Notes: generated by a model from the letters alone, not told the origin. Shown: positions 52,855 to 64,000, numbered from the stretch's first letter. The stretch is DNA of 64,000 bases from Marinobacter oulmenensis (GCF_014201735.1 NZ_JACHFE010000005.1:62001-126000); one strand, 5' to 3'. Translations and numbers: made by a program.

Positions 52855-53424
52855 ATGAATACCCGTACCCAGATCATGTTTGCCACCGTACTGTCCGCTT
52901 CCGTACTCAGTGCCCCGGCGCTGGCCGACAAACGCAACAATTCCGGGCTCTACCTTGGCGGTAGTTACGGCTGGTTCAAGTCCCACGGTGGGGAATTCGA
53001 CGACAACAATGACCTGTTTGCCGGCACACTCGGCTATCAGTTCAACGAGTATTTCGCAGCTGAAGCGGAGTATCTGGATTTCAGTGAGTTTGGTAACGAT
53101 GACGAGGTCAATGGCGACCTGAAAGGCGTTGGCGTTGCTGCCAAGGCCCGTCTGCCACTGACCAACACCTTTGGTGTATACGGTCGTGCCGGTGTCTATG
53201 CCTACTCACTGGATGTGGATGCCTTTGATGAATCCGAAACCTACGATGAAGTCAGCCCGTTCGTTGGTGCCGGTGCCGACTTCCGGATGACCGATTCGCT
53301 CACTGCGTTCGTGGAATACAACCGGTATAACGTGGAAGTGGACGAAGACGACTTCAACGGCCAGGTCAACAACGATGGCCCGGACTTCGATACTGCTCGC
53401 GTGGGTATGCGCTTCCAGTTCTAA
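52855..53424 (+). CDS. OmpA-like eight-stranded outer-membrane beta-barrel
   Basis: A 189-residue outer-membrane protein: signal peptide (MFATVLSASVLSAPALA), then alternating strands beginning GLYLGGSYGWFKS, with acidic loops (EFDDNNDLF, VDEDDFNGQ) and a C-terminal barrel signal ending RVGMRFQF. No peptidoglycan-binding OmpA domain. The ATG at 52855 follows GGGAG; 21 upstream codons are excluded. A strong terminator follows. Confidence 0.85.
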   Translation: MNTRTQIMFATVLSASVLSAPALADKRNNSGLYLGGSYGWFKSHGGEFDDNNDLFAGTLGYQFNEYFAAEAEYLDFSEFGNDDEVNGDLKGVGVAAKARLPLTNTFGVYGRAGVYAYSLDVDAFDESETYDEVSPFVGAGADFRMTDSLTAFVEYNRYNVEVDEDDFNGQVNNDGPDFDTARVGMRFQF

Positions 53425-53461
53425 CCGGTGGCCACTGCATAACTGGGCTGTCCCAGGCAGA

Positions 53462-53494
53462 AGCCCCGCATGCTCCGGCATGCGGGGCTTTTTT
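53462..53494 (+). terminator. Rho-independent terminator after the OmpA-like gene
   Basis: AGCCCCGCATGC and GCATGCGGGGCT form a perfect GC-rich stem closing on a short loop, followed directly by six T bases. It lies about 40 bases after the barrel gene stop and ends its transcript. Confidence 0.9.
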
Positions 53495-53523
53495 ATGGCA
53501 AAGCCGCGCCCGTCGTTGAACTG

Positions 53524-54591
53524 TCAGCGCTGGACCACCACTTTGTCGCTATTGAGCAACTGCAACAGAGGATAATTCTGTCTCACCCAGTTCAGCAGCA
53601 GGTAGCCCAGCACCAGGCCGCAGACGAACCCACCAATATGCGCCATGTAGGCAACGCCCTGGGCTCCGGTTGCCATCCCGAACACATTGATGCCCAACCA
53701 GATCAGGAAGAACACCCAGGGCGCGACTTTTTTCTGATACACAAAGATCATGAACGTCAGGCTGGCCTTGCGGAACCACAGCAGATAAAGCCCGAACAGA
53801 CCGGCAATGGCACCCGAAGCACCAATCACCGGAATGGTGGATGACGGCTCGATCAGGGTCTGGGCCAGGGCGGCAACGGTTCCACAACCAAGGTAGGCCA
53901 ACAGGAATCGCCTGTGTCCCAGGGCATCCTCCAGGTTGTCCCCAATGATCCACAAAAAGTACATATTGCCGATCAGGTGCATCCAACCGCCGTGCAGAAA
54001 CTGACTGGTCAGCAAGGTCGTGAGATGGTTACCGGTGCTGATCTGCTCCGGAATCATTGCGCCCTGCATCGAGAGTTCCGCAAACCGGAGATCCACCATC
54101 GATGCAACGAAAATCAGTGTGTTCACGAGGATCAGCGACCAGGTTACCCAGGGCCGCTGGCGGGGGCGAATATTGTACTCCACCGGCATCTGGGTCACGA
54201 ACTGGAACAGCCAGGTACGCCAACTGGTTTTGTCGTTCAGTCGCTCCAGGGGCTCATGCAGGTGCTCGGCCGCAAGCGCTTCATCAAGTTCCTCCCGCTC
54301 AATCCAGATACCGTGGCCTGCCGGGCATCGCTCAATCTCGACCTCATAGCCCTTCAACAGGTGGTGGCGGTCCAGGGTAGCGTCACAGTCCGGGCAGGAC
54401 ATGTCGGTGGACTCGTGGGCCTTACGGTGCTTGCCCTCGATGACCGGCTCTTTTTCATCGTTTCCCAGCGCAGCGTCGAACTCGCCAGCTTCAAACCAGA
54501 GCCCACGACAAGAGGGACAGACGTCAATTTCCTGGTCCTGGTAACGGGTGATTTTGAGGGCCTTATGGCGGCATTGGGGACATTGTTTCAT
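53524..54591 (-). CDS. Rhomboid protease with two N-terminal zinc ribbons
   Basis: A 355-residue intramembrane serine protease. The N-terminal 115 residues hold two TFIIB-like zinc ribbons: CPQC...CPSC (residues 4-28) and CPDC...CPAGH (residues 65-92), each followed by G-(L/I)-W-(F/I)-E. The rhomboid domain starts near 145 with six TM helices: HGGWMHLIGNMYFLWIIGD, the catalytic Ser in GASGAIAGLFG and His in AHIGGFVCG. It cuts membrane proteins inside the bilayer. The start overlaps the end of the next gene upstream by 4 bases (ATGA), so they are coupled. Confidence 0.9.
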   Translation of the reverse strand: MKQCPQCRHKALKITRYQDQEIDVCPSCRGLWFEAGEFDAALGNDEKEPVIEGKHRKAHESTDMSCPDCDATLDRHHLLKGYEVEIERCPAGHGIWIEREELDEALAAEHLHEPLERLNDKTSWRTWLFQFVTQMPVEYNIRPRQRPWVTWSLILVNTLIFVASMVDLRFAELSMQGAMIPEQISTGNHLTTLLTSQFLHGGWMHLIGNMYFLWIIGDNLEDALGHRRFLLAYLGCGTVAALAQTLIEPSSTIPVIGASGAIAGLFGLYLLWFRKASLTFMIFVYQKKVAPWVFFLIWLGINVFGMATGAQGVAYMAHIGGFVCGLVLGYLLLNWVRQNYPLLQLLNSDKVVVQR

Positions 54592-55199
54592 TGCGTGGCT
54601 TTTCCATTCTCGTTGTTCGGTGTGGAAGGCTCTTCGATCTCGACACCATGCTCTTCCAGTGTGGCCCGTAAGGCCTCGATATTTGCGTGGAGCTGTTTGA
54701 GCGTCCGGTTCTCCATCTTATCGGCGGCTTCTGTCAGCTTGGGCACGAAGTAGGACGGGCCATAGGTCCGGGCCTCACCCTTGGTAATCAATTCGTCTAC
54801 CCTGGCGTAAAAACGGCGGATATCGGACAGGAAACGCGAAGGCGTCTGGAGCGTATGGCGGGAGTAACGCATGGTGTCCCAGACGTAGGTCTGCAGATTG
54901 GGATGAAACCGCTTCAGGTCGTAAGGATTTTCCGACTTCACGAAGGTTGCGTAGTCGCGAATGATTCCGACATTGTCGGCCACCTCGTCATAGAGGGACC
55001 GACGCAGAAAGTAGTTGTTCTGCATGTCGTCGATTTCGTTAAAGCGAATGGCCTGCTCGAGGCCCTCCTGGGCGGCCAGGTAAACCCCCAGCACGGTGGC
55101 CAGGATCATGAACATCTGGCCAACCCAGAATCCGGTTTTGATCAACTCGGAATTGTCCAGGCGGCGGTGCAACGGCCGCCGTCTTTCTTTATCTTCCAT
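54588..55199 (-). CDS. Single-pass membrane protein coupled to the rhomboid gene
   Basis: A 203-residue protein with one transmembrane helix (GFWVGQMFMILATVLGVYLA) after a short basic cytoplasmic end (RRRPLHRRL). The periplasmic part of about 155 residues is mainly helical (FNEIDDMQNNYFLRRSLYDE ... LHANIEALRATLEEHGV). No family recognised. It overlaps the rhomboid gene by 4 bases, so it may be a substrate or partner of that protease. Confidence 0.65.
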   Translation of the reverse strand: MEDKERRRPLHRRLDNSELIKTGFWVGQMFMILATVLGVYLAAQEGLEQAIRFNEIDDMQNNYFLRRSLYDEVADNVGIIRDYATFVKSENPYDLKRFHPNLQTYVWDTMRYSRHTLQTPSRFLSDIRRFYARVDELITKGEARTYGPSYFVPKLTEAADKMENRTLKQLHANIEALRATLEEHGVEIEEPSTPNNENGKATQ

Positions 55200-55372
55200 G
55201 ACGATTTCTCCTATGGAGCTGGTGGGGGCGAGAGGGAGAACAATAAAGTTGGTAACCTAAACAAGCAACACCGAAGGTCATAGTTGGTTAAATTTTTAGT
55301 CTGACACCTCGAGAATGCCACCCCGTTTTCTATAAGAAGCGATACAGACATCCACTGCGTTGCCCGGCCAGG

Positions 55373-55720
55373 TTAAGTCACGACAAAACTGAGAAGCCTG
55401 ACCACCCCAAAAGCCGCAACGCCCCAGACAACGGGCCAACCCAGTGATCTTGTTCTGCGCCAGACAAACAGTGTCGCCCCTACCCCGACCACCGTTGCCA
55501 GCCAGGCATTCAGGGTGTTGGCTGGGGGGACCAGCGAGACCCCCAACATGGCTGCAATCATAACGGGCCCAAGCACACCCAGCCAGCCGGGCATGCTGGC
55601 TGAACCGCCCTGACCGTCTTTCCGGCCGAGATGCCGCTGCATCCATACCAGCGGCAACAGACGAAGCAACAACGTCCCCACTGCCGCAACCGCTACGGCG
55701 CCCCAAAGTTCGGTGGTCAC
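55373..55720 (-). CDS. azlD: AzlD-family branched-chain amino acid exporter subunit
   Basis: A 115-residue protein with four hydrophobic helices: WGAVAVAAVGTLLLRLLPL, VLGPVMIAAMLGVSLV and WPVVWGVAAFGVVRLLSF. AzlD pairs with AzlC to export branched-chain amino acids or analogues. I chose the GTG at 55720 (V-T-T-E-L-W), which has GGAGG 9 bases upstream and follows azlC by 4 bases; the longer frame overlaps azlC. Confidence 0.8.
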   Translation of the reverse strand: MTTELWGAVAVAAVGTLLLRLLPLVWMQRHLGRKDGQGGSASMPGWLGVLGPVMIAAMLGVSLVPPANTLNAWLATVVGVGATLFVWRRTRSLGWPVVWGVAAFGVVRLLSFVVT

Positions 55721-55724
55721 GGTT

Positions 55725-56444
55725 TTAAACCTCCGCCCTGGTATTTGATTGCACAAGGAAAAACGCCATGGCACCTATAAGTGCGGCAACCGGTATCGCC
55801 ACATTGGGGAGGCCATTAATGGCAAACACCAACGCCACCGAGATGGAGCAGCCCAACGCGGCGGTCCACAACCAGGAAGTGAATCTCGGCGCCAGCAGTA
55901 CCAGAAACAGGGCCGGAAGCGCGAAAGGCATAACATCGTTCAGCAATGGCCAGCGCCCGGTTAACTCCTGCCCTGCCGTTGCCCCCAGGGCTGTGCCACC
56001 CACCCAACTGAACCAGGCCATTAGCATTGCGCCGGTGAACCATCCCATGCGTTCCGAAGGTGACAACTCCGGCAGACGCGTATGTGCCAATGCGAAGATC
56101 TGATCCGTCAGGCCATGCATCAACCAGGGCCACCATCGGCTTCCGCTTAACCAGGGGGCAAGATTCGGGGCGTAAACCAGATGCCGGGCATTGATAAGCA
56201 GTGTCATCACAACCACCAGCCACAGCGGCGCGCCCGATGCCACCATGCCGACAAACAGGAACTGGGAGGCGCCAGCATAGATCACCAGGGAGATGATAAT
56301 GGCTTCCCAGCTACTGAAACCGGCCTGATTGGCTATCAGACCAAAAGAAACGGCCACCGGGATGTATCCGCCCAGCAACGGAACCGCATCCCGCACGCCC
56401 CTCAGCCAGGGGCGGCCGCGAATGACGGTCACCTGATCCTTCAT
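55725..56444 (-). CDS. azlC: AzlC-family branched-chain amino acid exporter
   Basis: A 239-residue permease. It starts GVRDAVPLLGGYIPVAVSFG; SLVIYAGASQFLFVGMVASG and LINARHLVYAPNLAPWL are family hallmarks, with LMHGLTDQIFALAH after. Together with AzlD it forms the exporter. The gene overlaps the end of the XRE regulator gene by 4 bases, so the three form one operon. Confidence 0.9.
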   Translation of the reverse strand: MKDQVTVIRGRPWLRGVRDAVPLLGGYIPVAVSFGLIANQAGFSSWEAIIISLVIYAGASQFLFVGMVASGAPLWLVVVMTLLINARHLVYAPNLAPWLSGSRWWPWLMHGLTDQIFALAHTRLPELSPSERMGWFTGAMLMAWFSWVGGTALGATAGQELTGRWPLLNDVMPFALPALFLVLLAPRFTSWLWTAALGCSISVALVFAINGLPNVAIPVAALIGAMAFFLVQSNTRAEV

Positions 56445-56971
56445 GATTCCTGATCTCCCTTCTGGTACACGATAGTAACCAGCAACGTTGCCCAGGCATC
56501 CTGGGTGCGGTAAAGGTGAGGGCTGTCAGCCGCGAAAGTATGGCTCTCACCAGCTCTCATATATTGGCTGTTCCCGGTGACACCAGCCTCCAACTCACCA
56601 CTGATGACCGTAACGGACTCGACACTTCCTGGCGTATGCCCCTCAGCCATGCGAGTGGTGTTGGGGGCACAGGACATCCAGTAAGCGTCTACCCGCGGGT
56701 CGTCTCCCCCCTGATCCACAAGCCGAACCTGCACTCCTTCCTCGCCAACCGGCACACGAATCGGTGCAACCAGATTGCCAAAGGGCACATTGAGTTGAAC
56801 GGCCAGTCGCCAGATGGTGTCCAGGGTCGGATTTCCGTTCCCCTGTTCCAGGCGGGAAAGATTCGATTTGGCGACACCCGCTGCGGCAGCCAGTCCCGAA
56901 AGCGACCATCCACGAGCCATACGTAGAGACTGGAGATGTCGCCCCAGAGTTTCGAGTGAAAGACGGTCCAT
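56441..56971 (-). CDS. XRE-family regulator with cupin domain
   Basis: A 176-residue regulator. The N-terminal helix-turn-helix (residues 8-62) reads LQSLRMARGWSLSGLAAAAG and VAKSNLSRLEQGNGNPTLDT. The C-terminal cupin (about 70-170) is seen in APNTTRMAEGHTPGSVESV and MRAGESHTFAADSPH. This class often precedes azlCD and regulates it in response to amino acids. First gene of the operon. Confidence 0.88.
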   Translation of the reverse strand: MDRLSLETLGRHLQSLRMARGWSLSGLAAAAGVAKSNLSRLEQGNGNPTLDTIWRLAVQLNVPFGNLVAPIRVPVGEEGVQVRLVDQGGDDPRVDAYWMSCAPNTTRMAEGHTPGSVESVTVISGELEAGVTGNSQYMRAGESHTFAADSPHLYRTQDAWATLLVTIVYQKGDQES

Positions 56972-57207
56972 TTGAGCACTCCCCAGCTGTTCCTTTAATA
57001 GAACGTTCTACAAAAGGAACACGCCGATGTCAATCGGCCCCTACCCGGTCTTTAATCGTCCCCAAAGAGTATCGATCGATGACGGCCCACAGGCCGAAGA
57101 ATGAAGGGTGAAGGCTTTGCCCCGGGAAAATGGGCGTTATCGTTGAGCTCTGGACGGGTCACAACTGGTTACAGATAGACTCTTTTCTGCAGCCATCGAT
57201 TTACCGG

Positions 57208-57390
57208 CTACTCTTCGAATACGAATTTAGTTGCCTGTTCTTTAAAGTAGCCGCGCTGCACACCTATATCCCTCTCAAGCATTTCAAAGTATTTATCTCC
57301 CCCCGGCTCCCTCAACTGATGTCTTATCCAGGATCTGAACCTGTAGCGCCGAAGCCATACCTGCATTCCATTACCTAGCGTGTTGAACAT
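57208..57390 (-). CDS. DUF1127-like small basic protein
   Basis: A 60-residue protein: MFNTLGNGMQVWLRRYRFRS, with a later segment ERDIGVQRGYFKEQATKFVF. Short proteins of the DUF1127 family share this plan, with a basic helix then (L)-x-D-I-G-(L/V)-x-R and a final aromatic end. A G-rich stretch 4-8 bases before the ATG may act as SD. DUF1127 proteins are linked in other Proteobacteria to RNA or phosphate/stress regulation. The match is by eye and moderate. The bases between it and the XRE gene (56972-57207) show nothing else. Confidence 0.5.
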   Translation of the reverse strand: MFNTLGNGMQVWLRRYRFRSWIRHQLREPGGDKYFEMLERDIGVQRGYFKEQATKFVFEE

Positions 57391-57688
57391 AGCCCACCCC
57401 CCGAATCCACCGATATTATAGGGTTGGCTCTACTTTGAGCGGCAGCACAGTGACAGGAAGAACTGGCGTAACAATCTGTGAATTCGGGCTTCTGTATCTG
57501 TGGAAGAGAGGGATGTCTGTGATGGTATTCGATTCAGAAGGGAAGCGTTATTTCATATCGATAGCGGACTGCTTTCGCTGCAACAGCACAAAACCGTCAG
57601 TTCCCCGTCAAACAATGATGAAAGAAGCGCAAAAAAGGCATCAGAGTGAAGGCCCGGGTTGGCAGTTGCCACCCAGGCACCCAGTCCG
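57391..57688. other. Gap before glmS end with hairpin
   Basis: No gene supported. An imperfect stem (GCCCGGGTTGGC with GCCACCCAGGC, about 57654-57680) lies just beyond the glmS stop. On the minus strand a T-run follows only about 18 bases later, so it may be the glmS terminator but is weak. Confidence 0.35.
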
Positions 57689-59521
57689 TTATTCCACGGT
57701 CACACTCTTTGCGAGGTTCCGGGGCTGATCCACATCAGTCCCTTTAAGAACCGCCACATGGTAAGACAATAGCTGTAGCGGCACGGTATAGACAATCGGC
57801 GCCGTGATCTCGTGCACCGGGGGCAGTTGCATGGCATGCAGGCTGTCTTCTGAGGCGACCCCGGCCTCCCTGTCGGCGAATACGAACAGCTCGCCGCCAC
57901 GGGCCCGGACTTCTTCCAGGTTGGATTTGAGCTTTTCCACCAGATCGTTGTTGGGCGCCACGGTAACCACCGGCATCTCGCTGTCCACCAGGGCCAGGGG
58001 GCCGTGCTTGAGTTCGCCGGCGGGATAGGCTTCGGCGTGGATGTAGGAGATTTCCTTGAGCTTGAGCGCCCCTTCCAGGGCCACGGGGTACAGGGAGCCA
58101 CGGCCCAGGAACAGGGTGTGGTTCTTGTCCATGAAGCCGCGGGCCAGTTCCTCGATTTCGCCATCCAGCGACAGCACATCGTTCACCTGGCCCGGCACCA
58201 GGTGCAGCGCCTGGACGATCTCGCTCTCTTTCTCTTCACTCAGGCCGTTATGGCGCGCCAGGGCCAGTGTGAAAATCAGCAAAGAGGTGAGCTGGGTGGT
58301 GAAGGCCTTGGTGGACGCCACCCCGATTTCCGGGCCGGCCTGGGTCATGATCACCAGATCGGATTCCCGCACCAGGGAACTGCCCGGCACGTTACAGATG
58401 GCCAGTGCCGCGCGGAACCCGGCCTGTTTGGCCTGGCGCAACGCGGCCAGGGTATCGGCGGTCTCACCGGACTGGGAAATACACAGGAACAGGGTATCCG
58501 GCTGGATGACGTGTTTGCGGTAACGGAATTCCGAGGCCACTTCCACCGAGCAGGGAAGGCCGGCCACTTCCTCAATCCAGTAACGGGCCACCAGCCCCGC
58601 GTGGTAGGACGTCCCGCAGGCAATGATCTGTACGTGCCGGACATGGTCCAGCAGGTTTTCGGCATCGGTGCCCAGAGCCTGTTCCAGAACCCGGCTGGCC
58701 GTTACCCGGCCCTCCATGGTGGCCTTGATGACCCGGGGCTGCTCGTGAATCTCCTTGAGCATGAAGTGACGGTATTCCCCCTTGTCGGCGGAGTCCGCAC
58801 CATGCTCGAACCGATGGGTCGAGCGCTCAACCGGGGTCCCTTCACGGTCGTGGATGTCGATCCGGTCCTTGCGGATGTCGGCGATGTCGCCCTCTTCCAG
58901 GAACATGAAACGGTCGGTCACCGGCAACAGGGCCAACTGGTCGGAGGCAATGAAATTCTCGCCAATGCCCACACCCACCACCAGCGGGCTGCCCTCGCGG
59001 CAGACCACCAGATGATCCGGCTCATCAGCATGTACGACGGCCAGGGCATAGGCGCCGCGCAGCCGGGCGATGGTGGCTTTGACAGCCGAGTACAGGTCAC
59101 CGAGTTCCCGGTAGTTTTTCTCGATCAGGTGCGCCACCACCTCGGTGTCGGTCTGGGACGTGAAGGCAAAGCCGTCGGTTTTCAGTTCCTGGCGCAGTTC
59201 CTGGTAGTTCTCGATGATGCCGTTGTGGACAATCGCCAGGCGGTCACCGGACATGTGGGGATGGGCGTTGATCCGGGACGGCTCACCATGGGTGGCCCAG
59301 CGGGTATGGGCGATGCCAAGGTGGCCCTTGAGCGGGTTGCCTTCGATGGCGTCGACAAGCGCCGCCACCTTGCCCACTTCCCGGGCACGCTGAACGGCCT
59401 GACCGCCATCAACCACGGCCATGCCGGCAGAATCATAGCCCCGGTATTCCAGGCGCCTTAAGCCCTCAAGCAGAATGCCCTGGACGTCCCTTTCCGAAAT
59501 CGCACCTACAATGCCACACAT
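57689..59521 (-). CDS. glmS: Glutamine-fructose-6-phosphate aminotransferase
   Basis: A 610-residue enzyme making glucosamine-6-phosphate. It begins MCGIVGAI (Cys2 is the glutaminase nucleophile); [27 protein letters not shown] and HNGIIENY are glutaminase segments. Two SIS domains follow with [31 protein letters not shown] and the C-terminal LAKSVTVE. Start at 59521 gives the mandatory Met-Cys; the longer frame is not coding. With glmU directly upstream it supplies UDP-GlcNAc for the cell wall. Confidence 0.97.
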   Translation of the reverse strand: MCGIVGAISERDVQGILLEGLRRLEYRGYDSAGMAVVDGGQAVQRAREVGKVAALVDAIEGNPLKGHLGIAHTRWATHGEPSRINAHPHMSGDRLAIVHNGIIENYQELRQELKTDGFAFTSQTDTEVVAHLIEKNYRELGDLYSAVKATIARLRGAYALAVVHADEPDHLVVCREGSPLVVGVGIGENFIASDQLALLPVTDRFMFLEEGDIADIRKDRIDIHDREGTPVERSTHRFEHGADSADKGEYRHFMLKEIHEQPRVIKATMEGRVTASRVLEQALGTDAENLLDHVRHVQIIACGTSYHAGLVARYWIEEVAGLPCSVEVASEFRYRKHVIQPDTLFLCISQSGETADTLAALRQAKQAGFRAALAICNVPGSSLVRESDLVIMTQAGPEIGVASTKAFTTQLTSLLIFTLALARHNGLSEEKESEIVQALHLVPGQVNDVLSLDGEIEELARGFMDKNHTLFLGRGSLYPVALEGALKLKEISYIHAEAYPAGELKHGPLALVDSEMPVVTVAPNNDLVEKLKSNLEEVRARGGELFVFADREAGVASEDSLHAMQLPPVHEITAPIVYTVPLQLLSYHVAVLKGTDVDQPRNLAKSVTVE

Positions 59522-59546
59522 CTTGTTGTCACCTGTTGATACCTGA

Positions 59547-60911
59547 TTAACCTTTCCGGGGCCGCTGCCAGCCGGCGATATTACGCTGCTTGCCCCGGGC
59601 CACGGTGAGTTCGCCCCCGGCAACATCGCGGGTGACGGTTGACCCGGCCCCCACCGTTGCGCCCTCGCCCAGCGTGACTGGCGCAACCAGCGCGGTGTTG
59701 GAGCCGACAAACACCTCATCACCGATCACCGTCCGGTGCTTGTTCACTCCATCATAATTGCAGGTAATGGTGCCTGCACCCACATTCACATTACAGCCCA
59801 GCAAGGCATCGCCGACGTAGCTCAGGTGATTGATCTTGCTGCCTTCGCCAACCACCGCCTTCTTGGTTTCCACGAAGTTGCCCACCTTGGTGCGAGCCGC
59901 CAGTTCGGTGCCCGGGCGCAGTCGCGCAAAAGGCCCGATCTGGGCGTTCTCGCCGATAACCGCGCCGTCGATCACGCTGTTGGCTTCGACGGTGGTACCG
60001 GCTCCGATACGGGCGTTGCGGATCAGGCAGTTGGGGCCGATGACCACCCGATCGCCCAGAGTCACGTCACCCTCAAAAACGGCGTTCACATCGATCCAGA
60101 CGTCCTGCCCGGCACTCAGTTCGCCGCGCACATCCAGCCGGCCAGGGTCGGCCAGTGACGCGCCCTCGGTCATCAGACGTTCAGCCTGCTGATGCTGGTA
60201 CCAGCGCTCCAGCTCGGCCAGTTGCAGGCGATTGTTGACGCCCTGGACCTCGAAGGGATTGAGCGGTTGGGACACGGTAATATCGAGCCCCTGCTCCCCG
60301 GCCATGGCGATGATATCGGTGAGGTAGTACTCGCCCTGGGCATTGCGGTTGGACAGCGCCGGCAGCCACTCTTTCAGGCGGCGCGAGGAGACGGCGAGAA
60401 TGCCGGTGTTCACCTCTTGGATCTGCTGCTGCTCGGCGTTTGCGTCCTTCTGTTCAACAATGGCCTGAACCCGGCCGGCCTGGTTGCGGACAATCCGGCC
60501 GTAACCGTGAGGGTTGTCCAGGTCGACCGTCAACAGCGCCAGGCTGTGGTCATCCAGATCACCGACCATCGCCTCCAGGGTCGCTGTCCGGGTCAGCGGT
60601 ACATCGCCATAGAGCACCAGCACCCGGGCGTCGTCGGGCAGGTCCGGCAGGGCCTGGGCCACGGCATGGCCGGTCCCCAACTGCTCCTCCTGAAGTACCC
60701 AGTTCACCGAGTCATCCGGCAGGGACTCCCGCACCTGTTCCGCGCCATGCCCAATCACCGTGTGAATGCGATCGGCACCCAGTTGCCGGGCGGTGTCGAT
60801 GACATGATGGAGCATGGGCTTGCCGGCCACCGGATGCAGTACCTTGGGCCGGGCGGATTTCATTCTGGAACCCTGGCCAGCGGCCAGGATGACGACGTGA
60901 AGAGGGCTCAT
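59547..60911 (-). CDS. glmU: Bifunctional UDP-N-acetylglucosamine pyrophosphorylase
   Basis: A 454-residue enzyme. The N-terminal uridylyltransferase has [20 protein letters not shown]. The C-terminal left-handed helix acetyltransferase has [20 protein letters not shown] and [15 protein letters not shown], with a conserved C-terminal basic end. It acetylates GlcN-1-P and joins UTP to give UDP-GlcNAc. 25 bp separate it from glmS, so they are co-transcribed. It lies after the atp operon terminator. Confidence 0.97.
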   Translation of the reverse strand: MSPLHVVILAAGQGSRMKSARPKVLHPVAGKPMLHHVIDTARQLGADRIHTVIGHGAEQVRESLPDDSVNWVLQEEQLGTGHAVAQALPDLPDDARVLVLYGDVPLTRTATLEAMVGDLDDHSLALLTVDLDNPHGYGRIVRNQAGRVQAIVEQKDANAEQQQIQEVNTGILAVSSRRLKEWLPALSNRNAQGEYYLTDIIAMAGEQGLDITVSQPLNPFEVQGVNNRLQLAELERWYQHQQAERLMTEGASLADPGRLDVRGELSAGQDVWIDVNAVFEGDVTLGDRVVIGPNCLIRNARIGAGTTVEANSVIDGAVIGENAQIGPFARLRPGTELAARTKVGNFVETKKAVVGEGSKINHLSYVGDALLGCNVNVGAGTITCNYDGVNKHRTVIGDEVFVGSNTALVAPVTLGEGATVGAGSTVTRDVAGGELTVARGKQRNIAGWQRPRKG

Positions 60912-60946
60912 GGCGATTCAGGCTCCCGGTGTCCTGTGGTTTTCAA

Positions 60947-61010
60947 CGAAAAAAGCCGCATCCCCGGGCCGGAGGGCGCTAACCCTCCAGCCGCGCAGAC
61001 TGCGGCTTGA
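60947..61010 (-). terminator. Terminator of the atp operon
   Basis: On the minus strand AAGCCGCA (61001-61008) pairs with TGCGGCTT (60953-60960), enclosing an inner GGAGGG/CCCTCC hairpin, and a six-T run follows. It lies about 30 bases after the atpC stop and separates the atp operon from glmU. Confidence 0.75.
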
Positions 61011-61036
61011 TGTTCGGCAAATCCGAAACGAAATGC

Positions 61037-61459
61037 TTAGCGCACTTTGTTCCGCAACTGCTGGATGGTTCGAAGCTGTGCAACAGCCTCGGCCAGTTCG
61101 GCAGCAGCGCGTGAATACTCGAATTCACCGCTCTTCTCGGCAAGTGCTTTCTCGGCCTCTTTCTGGGCTTCGAGCGCGGCAGCTTCGTCCACATCCTTGG
61201 CGCGGACGGCTGTATCGGCCAACAAAGTCACCAGATCAGGCTGAACCTCCAGATACCCGCCGGATACGTAAAGAATGTCTTCTTCACCACCCTGCTTGAT
61301 AATCCGGACCGGACCAGGCTTCAGCTGGGTCAGCAGCGGAGTGTGACCCGGGGCAATACCCAGGTCACCCTCTGAACCCGCTGCGATCAGCATTTCAACC
61401 AATCCGGAGTAGATCTTTGTTTCGGCACTTACCACGTCACAATGCACGGTCATACCCAT
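61037..61459 (-). CDS. atpC: ATP synthase F1 epsilon subunit
   Basis: A 140-residue subunit with beta-sandwich and C-terminal helical hairpin: [60 protein letters not shown]. It regulates rotation coupling and ATPase inhibition. The frame has ATGs at 61459 and 61453; the longer start is given. Last gene of the operon. Confidence 0.95.
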   Translation of the reverse strand: MGMTVHCDVVSAETKIYSGLVEMLIAAGSEGDLGIAPGHTPLLTQLKPGPVRIIKQGGEEDILYVSGGYLEVQPDLVTLLADTAVRAKDVDEAAALEAQKEAEKALAEKSGEFEYSRAAAELAEAVAQLRTIQQLRNKVR

Positions 61460-61507
61460 GTCAGTTGCCTCTTTGATCGATCCGGAAATTAGCGCAAGGG
61501 TTCAGTA

Positions 61508-62953
<1,446 letters not shown>

Positions 62954-63823
62954 TTAAACCGCAGTAGCGCCGCCAACGATCTCCGCAATCTCTTGGGTAA
63001 TGGCTGCCTGACGCGCCTTGTTGTAGGCCAACTGAAGCTCGTCGATGATGTTGCCGGCGTTATCAGTTGCGCTCTTCATGGCGATCATTCGGGCTGCCTG
63101 CTCACAGGCCAGGTTCTCTACCACACCCTGGTAAACCTGGGACTCAATAAAGCGCGGCAAAAGGCCTTCGAGAATCTGTCTGGCATCAGGCTCGTAGAGA
63201 TAATCCCACTGGTTCTTGCTTTCTTCCTCGTCGTCATTCTCGCTCGGAGGCAGGGGCAGCAACTGCTCCACCTTCGGGCTCTGGGTCATGGTGTTGACGA
63301 ACTCGTTGGAGACAAGATAAAGCCGATCAATCTTGCCTTCGGAGAACGCGTCCAGCATGACCTTGACGTTGCCGATAAGCTTTTCGGAACTCGGGGCATC
63401 ACCCAGGTGAGTCAGCGCCGCAACGACACTGCCACCGTAGTTCCGGAAAAAGGCGTTGCCTTTCTGCCCGATAGCGCACAGATCGGTTTCCACGCCCTTT
63501 TCTTTCCACGCTTTCATTTCACGGACAAGCGCTTTGAACAGGTTGATGTTCAGACCACCACAGAGGCCACGGTCAGTTGACACCACGATATAGCCCACGC
63601 GTTTGACCTCGCGCTCGACCATGAACGGGTGTTTGTACTGAGCATTCGCCTTGGCAATGTGCCCGATCACCTGACGCATCTTTTCGGCATACGGGCGAGT
63701 CGCCTGCATGCGCTCCTGAGCTTTACGCATCTTGCTCGCAGCCACCATTTCCATGGCGCTGGTGATCTTCTGCGTACTCTTGATGCTCGATATCTGGTTA
63801 CGTATTTCTTTGCCGACGGCCAT
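62954..63823 (-). CDS. atpG: ATP synthase F1 gamma subunit
   Basis: A 289-residue central-stalk subunit. It begins [20 protein letters not shown] with [10 protein letters not shown] and [16 protein letters not shown], and ends EITQ-like ([15 protein letters not shown]), the conserved pair of long helices that turn inside the catalytic ring. 74 bp separate it from atpA and 54 bp from atpD. Confidence 0.97.
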   Translation of the reverse strand: MAVGKEIRNQISSIKSTQKITSAMEMVAASKMRKAQERMQATRPYAEKMRQVIGHIAKANAQYKHPFMVEREVKRVGYIVVSTDRGLCGGLNINLFKALVREMKAWKEKGVETDLCAIGQKGNAFFRNYGGSVVAALTHLGDAPSSEKLIGNVKVMLDAFSEGKIDRLYLVSNEFVNTMTQSPKVEQLLPLPPSENDDEEESKNQWDYLYEPDARQILEGLLPRFIESQVYQGVVENLACEQAARMIAMKSATDNAGNIIDELQLAYNKARQAAITQEIAEIVGGATAV

Positions 63824-63897
63824 AACTCACTGCCTTCTCAAGTTAGACACTCGTTGCTACGAAAGCGGCCCGCGACGTCTGCCGCAGGCCCCGATCC

Positions 63898-64000
63898 TTA
63901 CCAGCTCTGAGTGGTCTTGAATTTCTCAAGTGCAGCTTTGAGGCCGGCAGTGATGTCGTCGTTGTAGTTGCCTTCGGGGCCGATCTTGTCGAGAAGATCC
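63898..64000 (-). CDS. atpA: ATP synthase F1 alpha subunit, C-terminus (cut by window edge)
   Basis: The reading frame ending at the TAA at 63898 gives 33 residues, including DKIGPEGNYNDDI and EKFKTTQSW, the conserved C-terminus of AtpA. It lies before atpG in the usual operon order. The rest is outside the window. Confidence 0.93.
   Translation of the reverse strand, partial: DLLDKIGPEGNYNDDITAGLKAALEKFKTTQSW

Noticed and set aside
57435..57728. 97-residue plus-strand frame overlapping the glmS end
   Set aside because: Its C-terminus ([11 protein letters not shown]) is the known antisense shadow of the GlmS C-terminus, and no SD is seen.

Overview
The window reads as a chromosomal segment of a marine gammaproteobacterium, most likely Marinobacter or a close relative. 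This is an inference from gene content, not a database match: a glmS-glmU-atpCDGA block, a cdaR-gntP-glycerate kinase operon, an arginine deiminase operon and a GC-rich background. About 60 genes can be supported. No rRNA, tRNA or CRISPR array was recognised.

Layout. 1-13.6 kb is mostly metabolic: the first codons of a LysR regulator at the left edge, an MFS exporter, HAD phosphatase, O-methyltransferase, ABM-domain protein, an internally deleted hexapeptide acetyltransferase, LysE, a giant DUF2339 membrane protein, a DASS anion symporter, the glycerate operon and an SGNH esterase. 13.6-19.2 kb is a patch of orphan genes. It includes an AT-rich pair (M15-like zinc peptidase plus lipoprotein), a truncated GNAT gene and a secreted ankyrin protein. 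19.6-23.5 kb is a coherent unit: a methionine-rich periplasmic protein, an OmpR-type two-component system and an exported MsrA-MsrB fusion. Together they look like a periplasmic methionine-oxidation response.

23.6-30 kb is a second accessory area. It holds an AraC regulator and aminotransferase, a DUF6998-like protein and SHOCT lipoprotein, an IS110-family transposase remnant, and two AT-rich genes (a 7-TM protein and a DUF3644/HEPN-like protein). Those two genes are separated by a convincing integron attC-like hairpin, so they look like relic gene cassettes. 30-38 kb holds a HExxH protein, D-lactate dehydrogenase and class I ribonucleotide reductase nrdB/nrdA. The nrdA leader carries a cobalamin riboswitch, and a nested palindromic element lies between nrdA and nrdB.

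38-44.6 kb has the arginine deiminase pathway (arcA, catabolic OTC, arcC) with a YfcC-type carrier, then NhaB. 44.8-53.4 kb has a degenerate GGDEF/EAL protein coupled to a molybdopterin-domain-like periplasmic protein, a 5-oxoprolinase subunit A remnant, a Fur-box-preceded siderophore receptor with a PchR-like regulator, an iron-type alcohol dehydrogenase, lipocalin and an OmpA-like barrel. 53.5-64 kb has a zinc-ribbon rhomboid protease, azlCD with its XRE-cupin regulator, a DUF1127-like small gene, glmS, glmU, and the distal atp operon ending inside atpA at the right edge.
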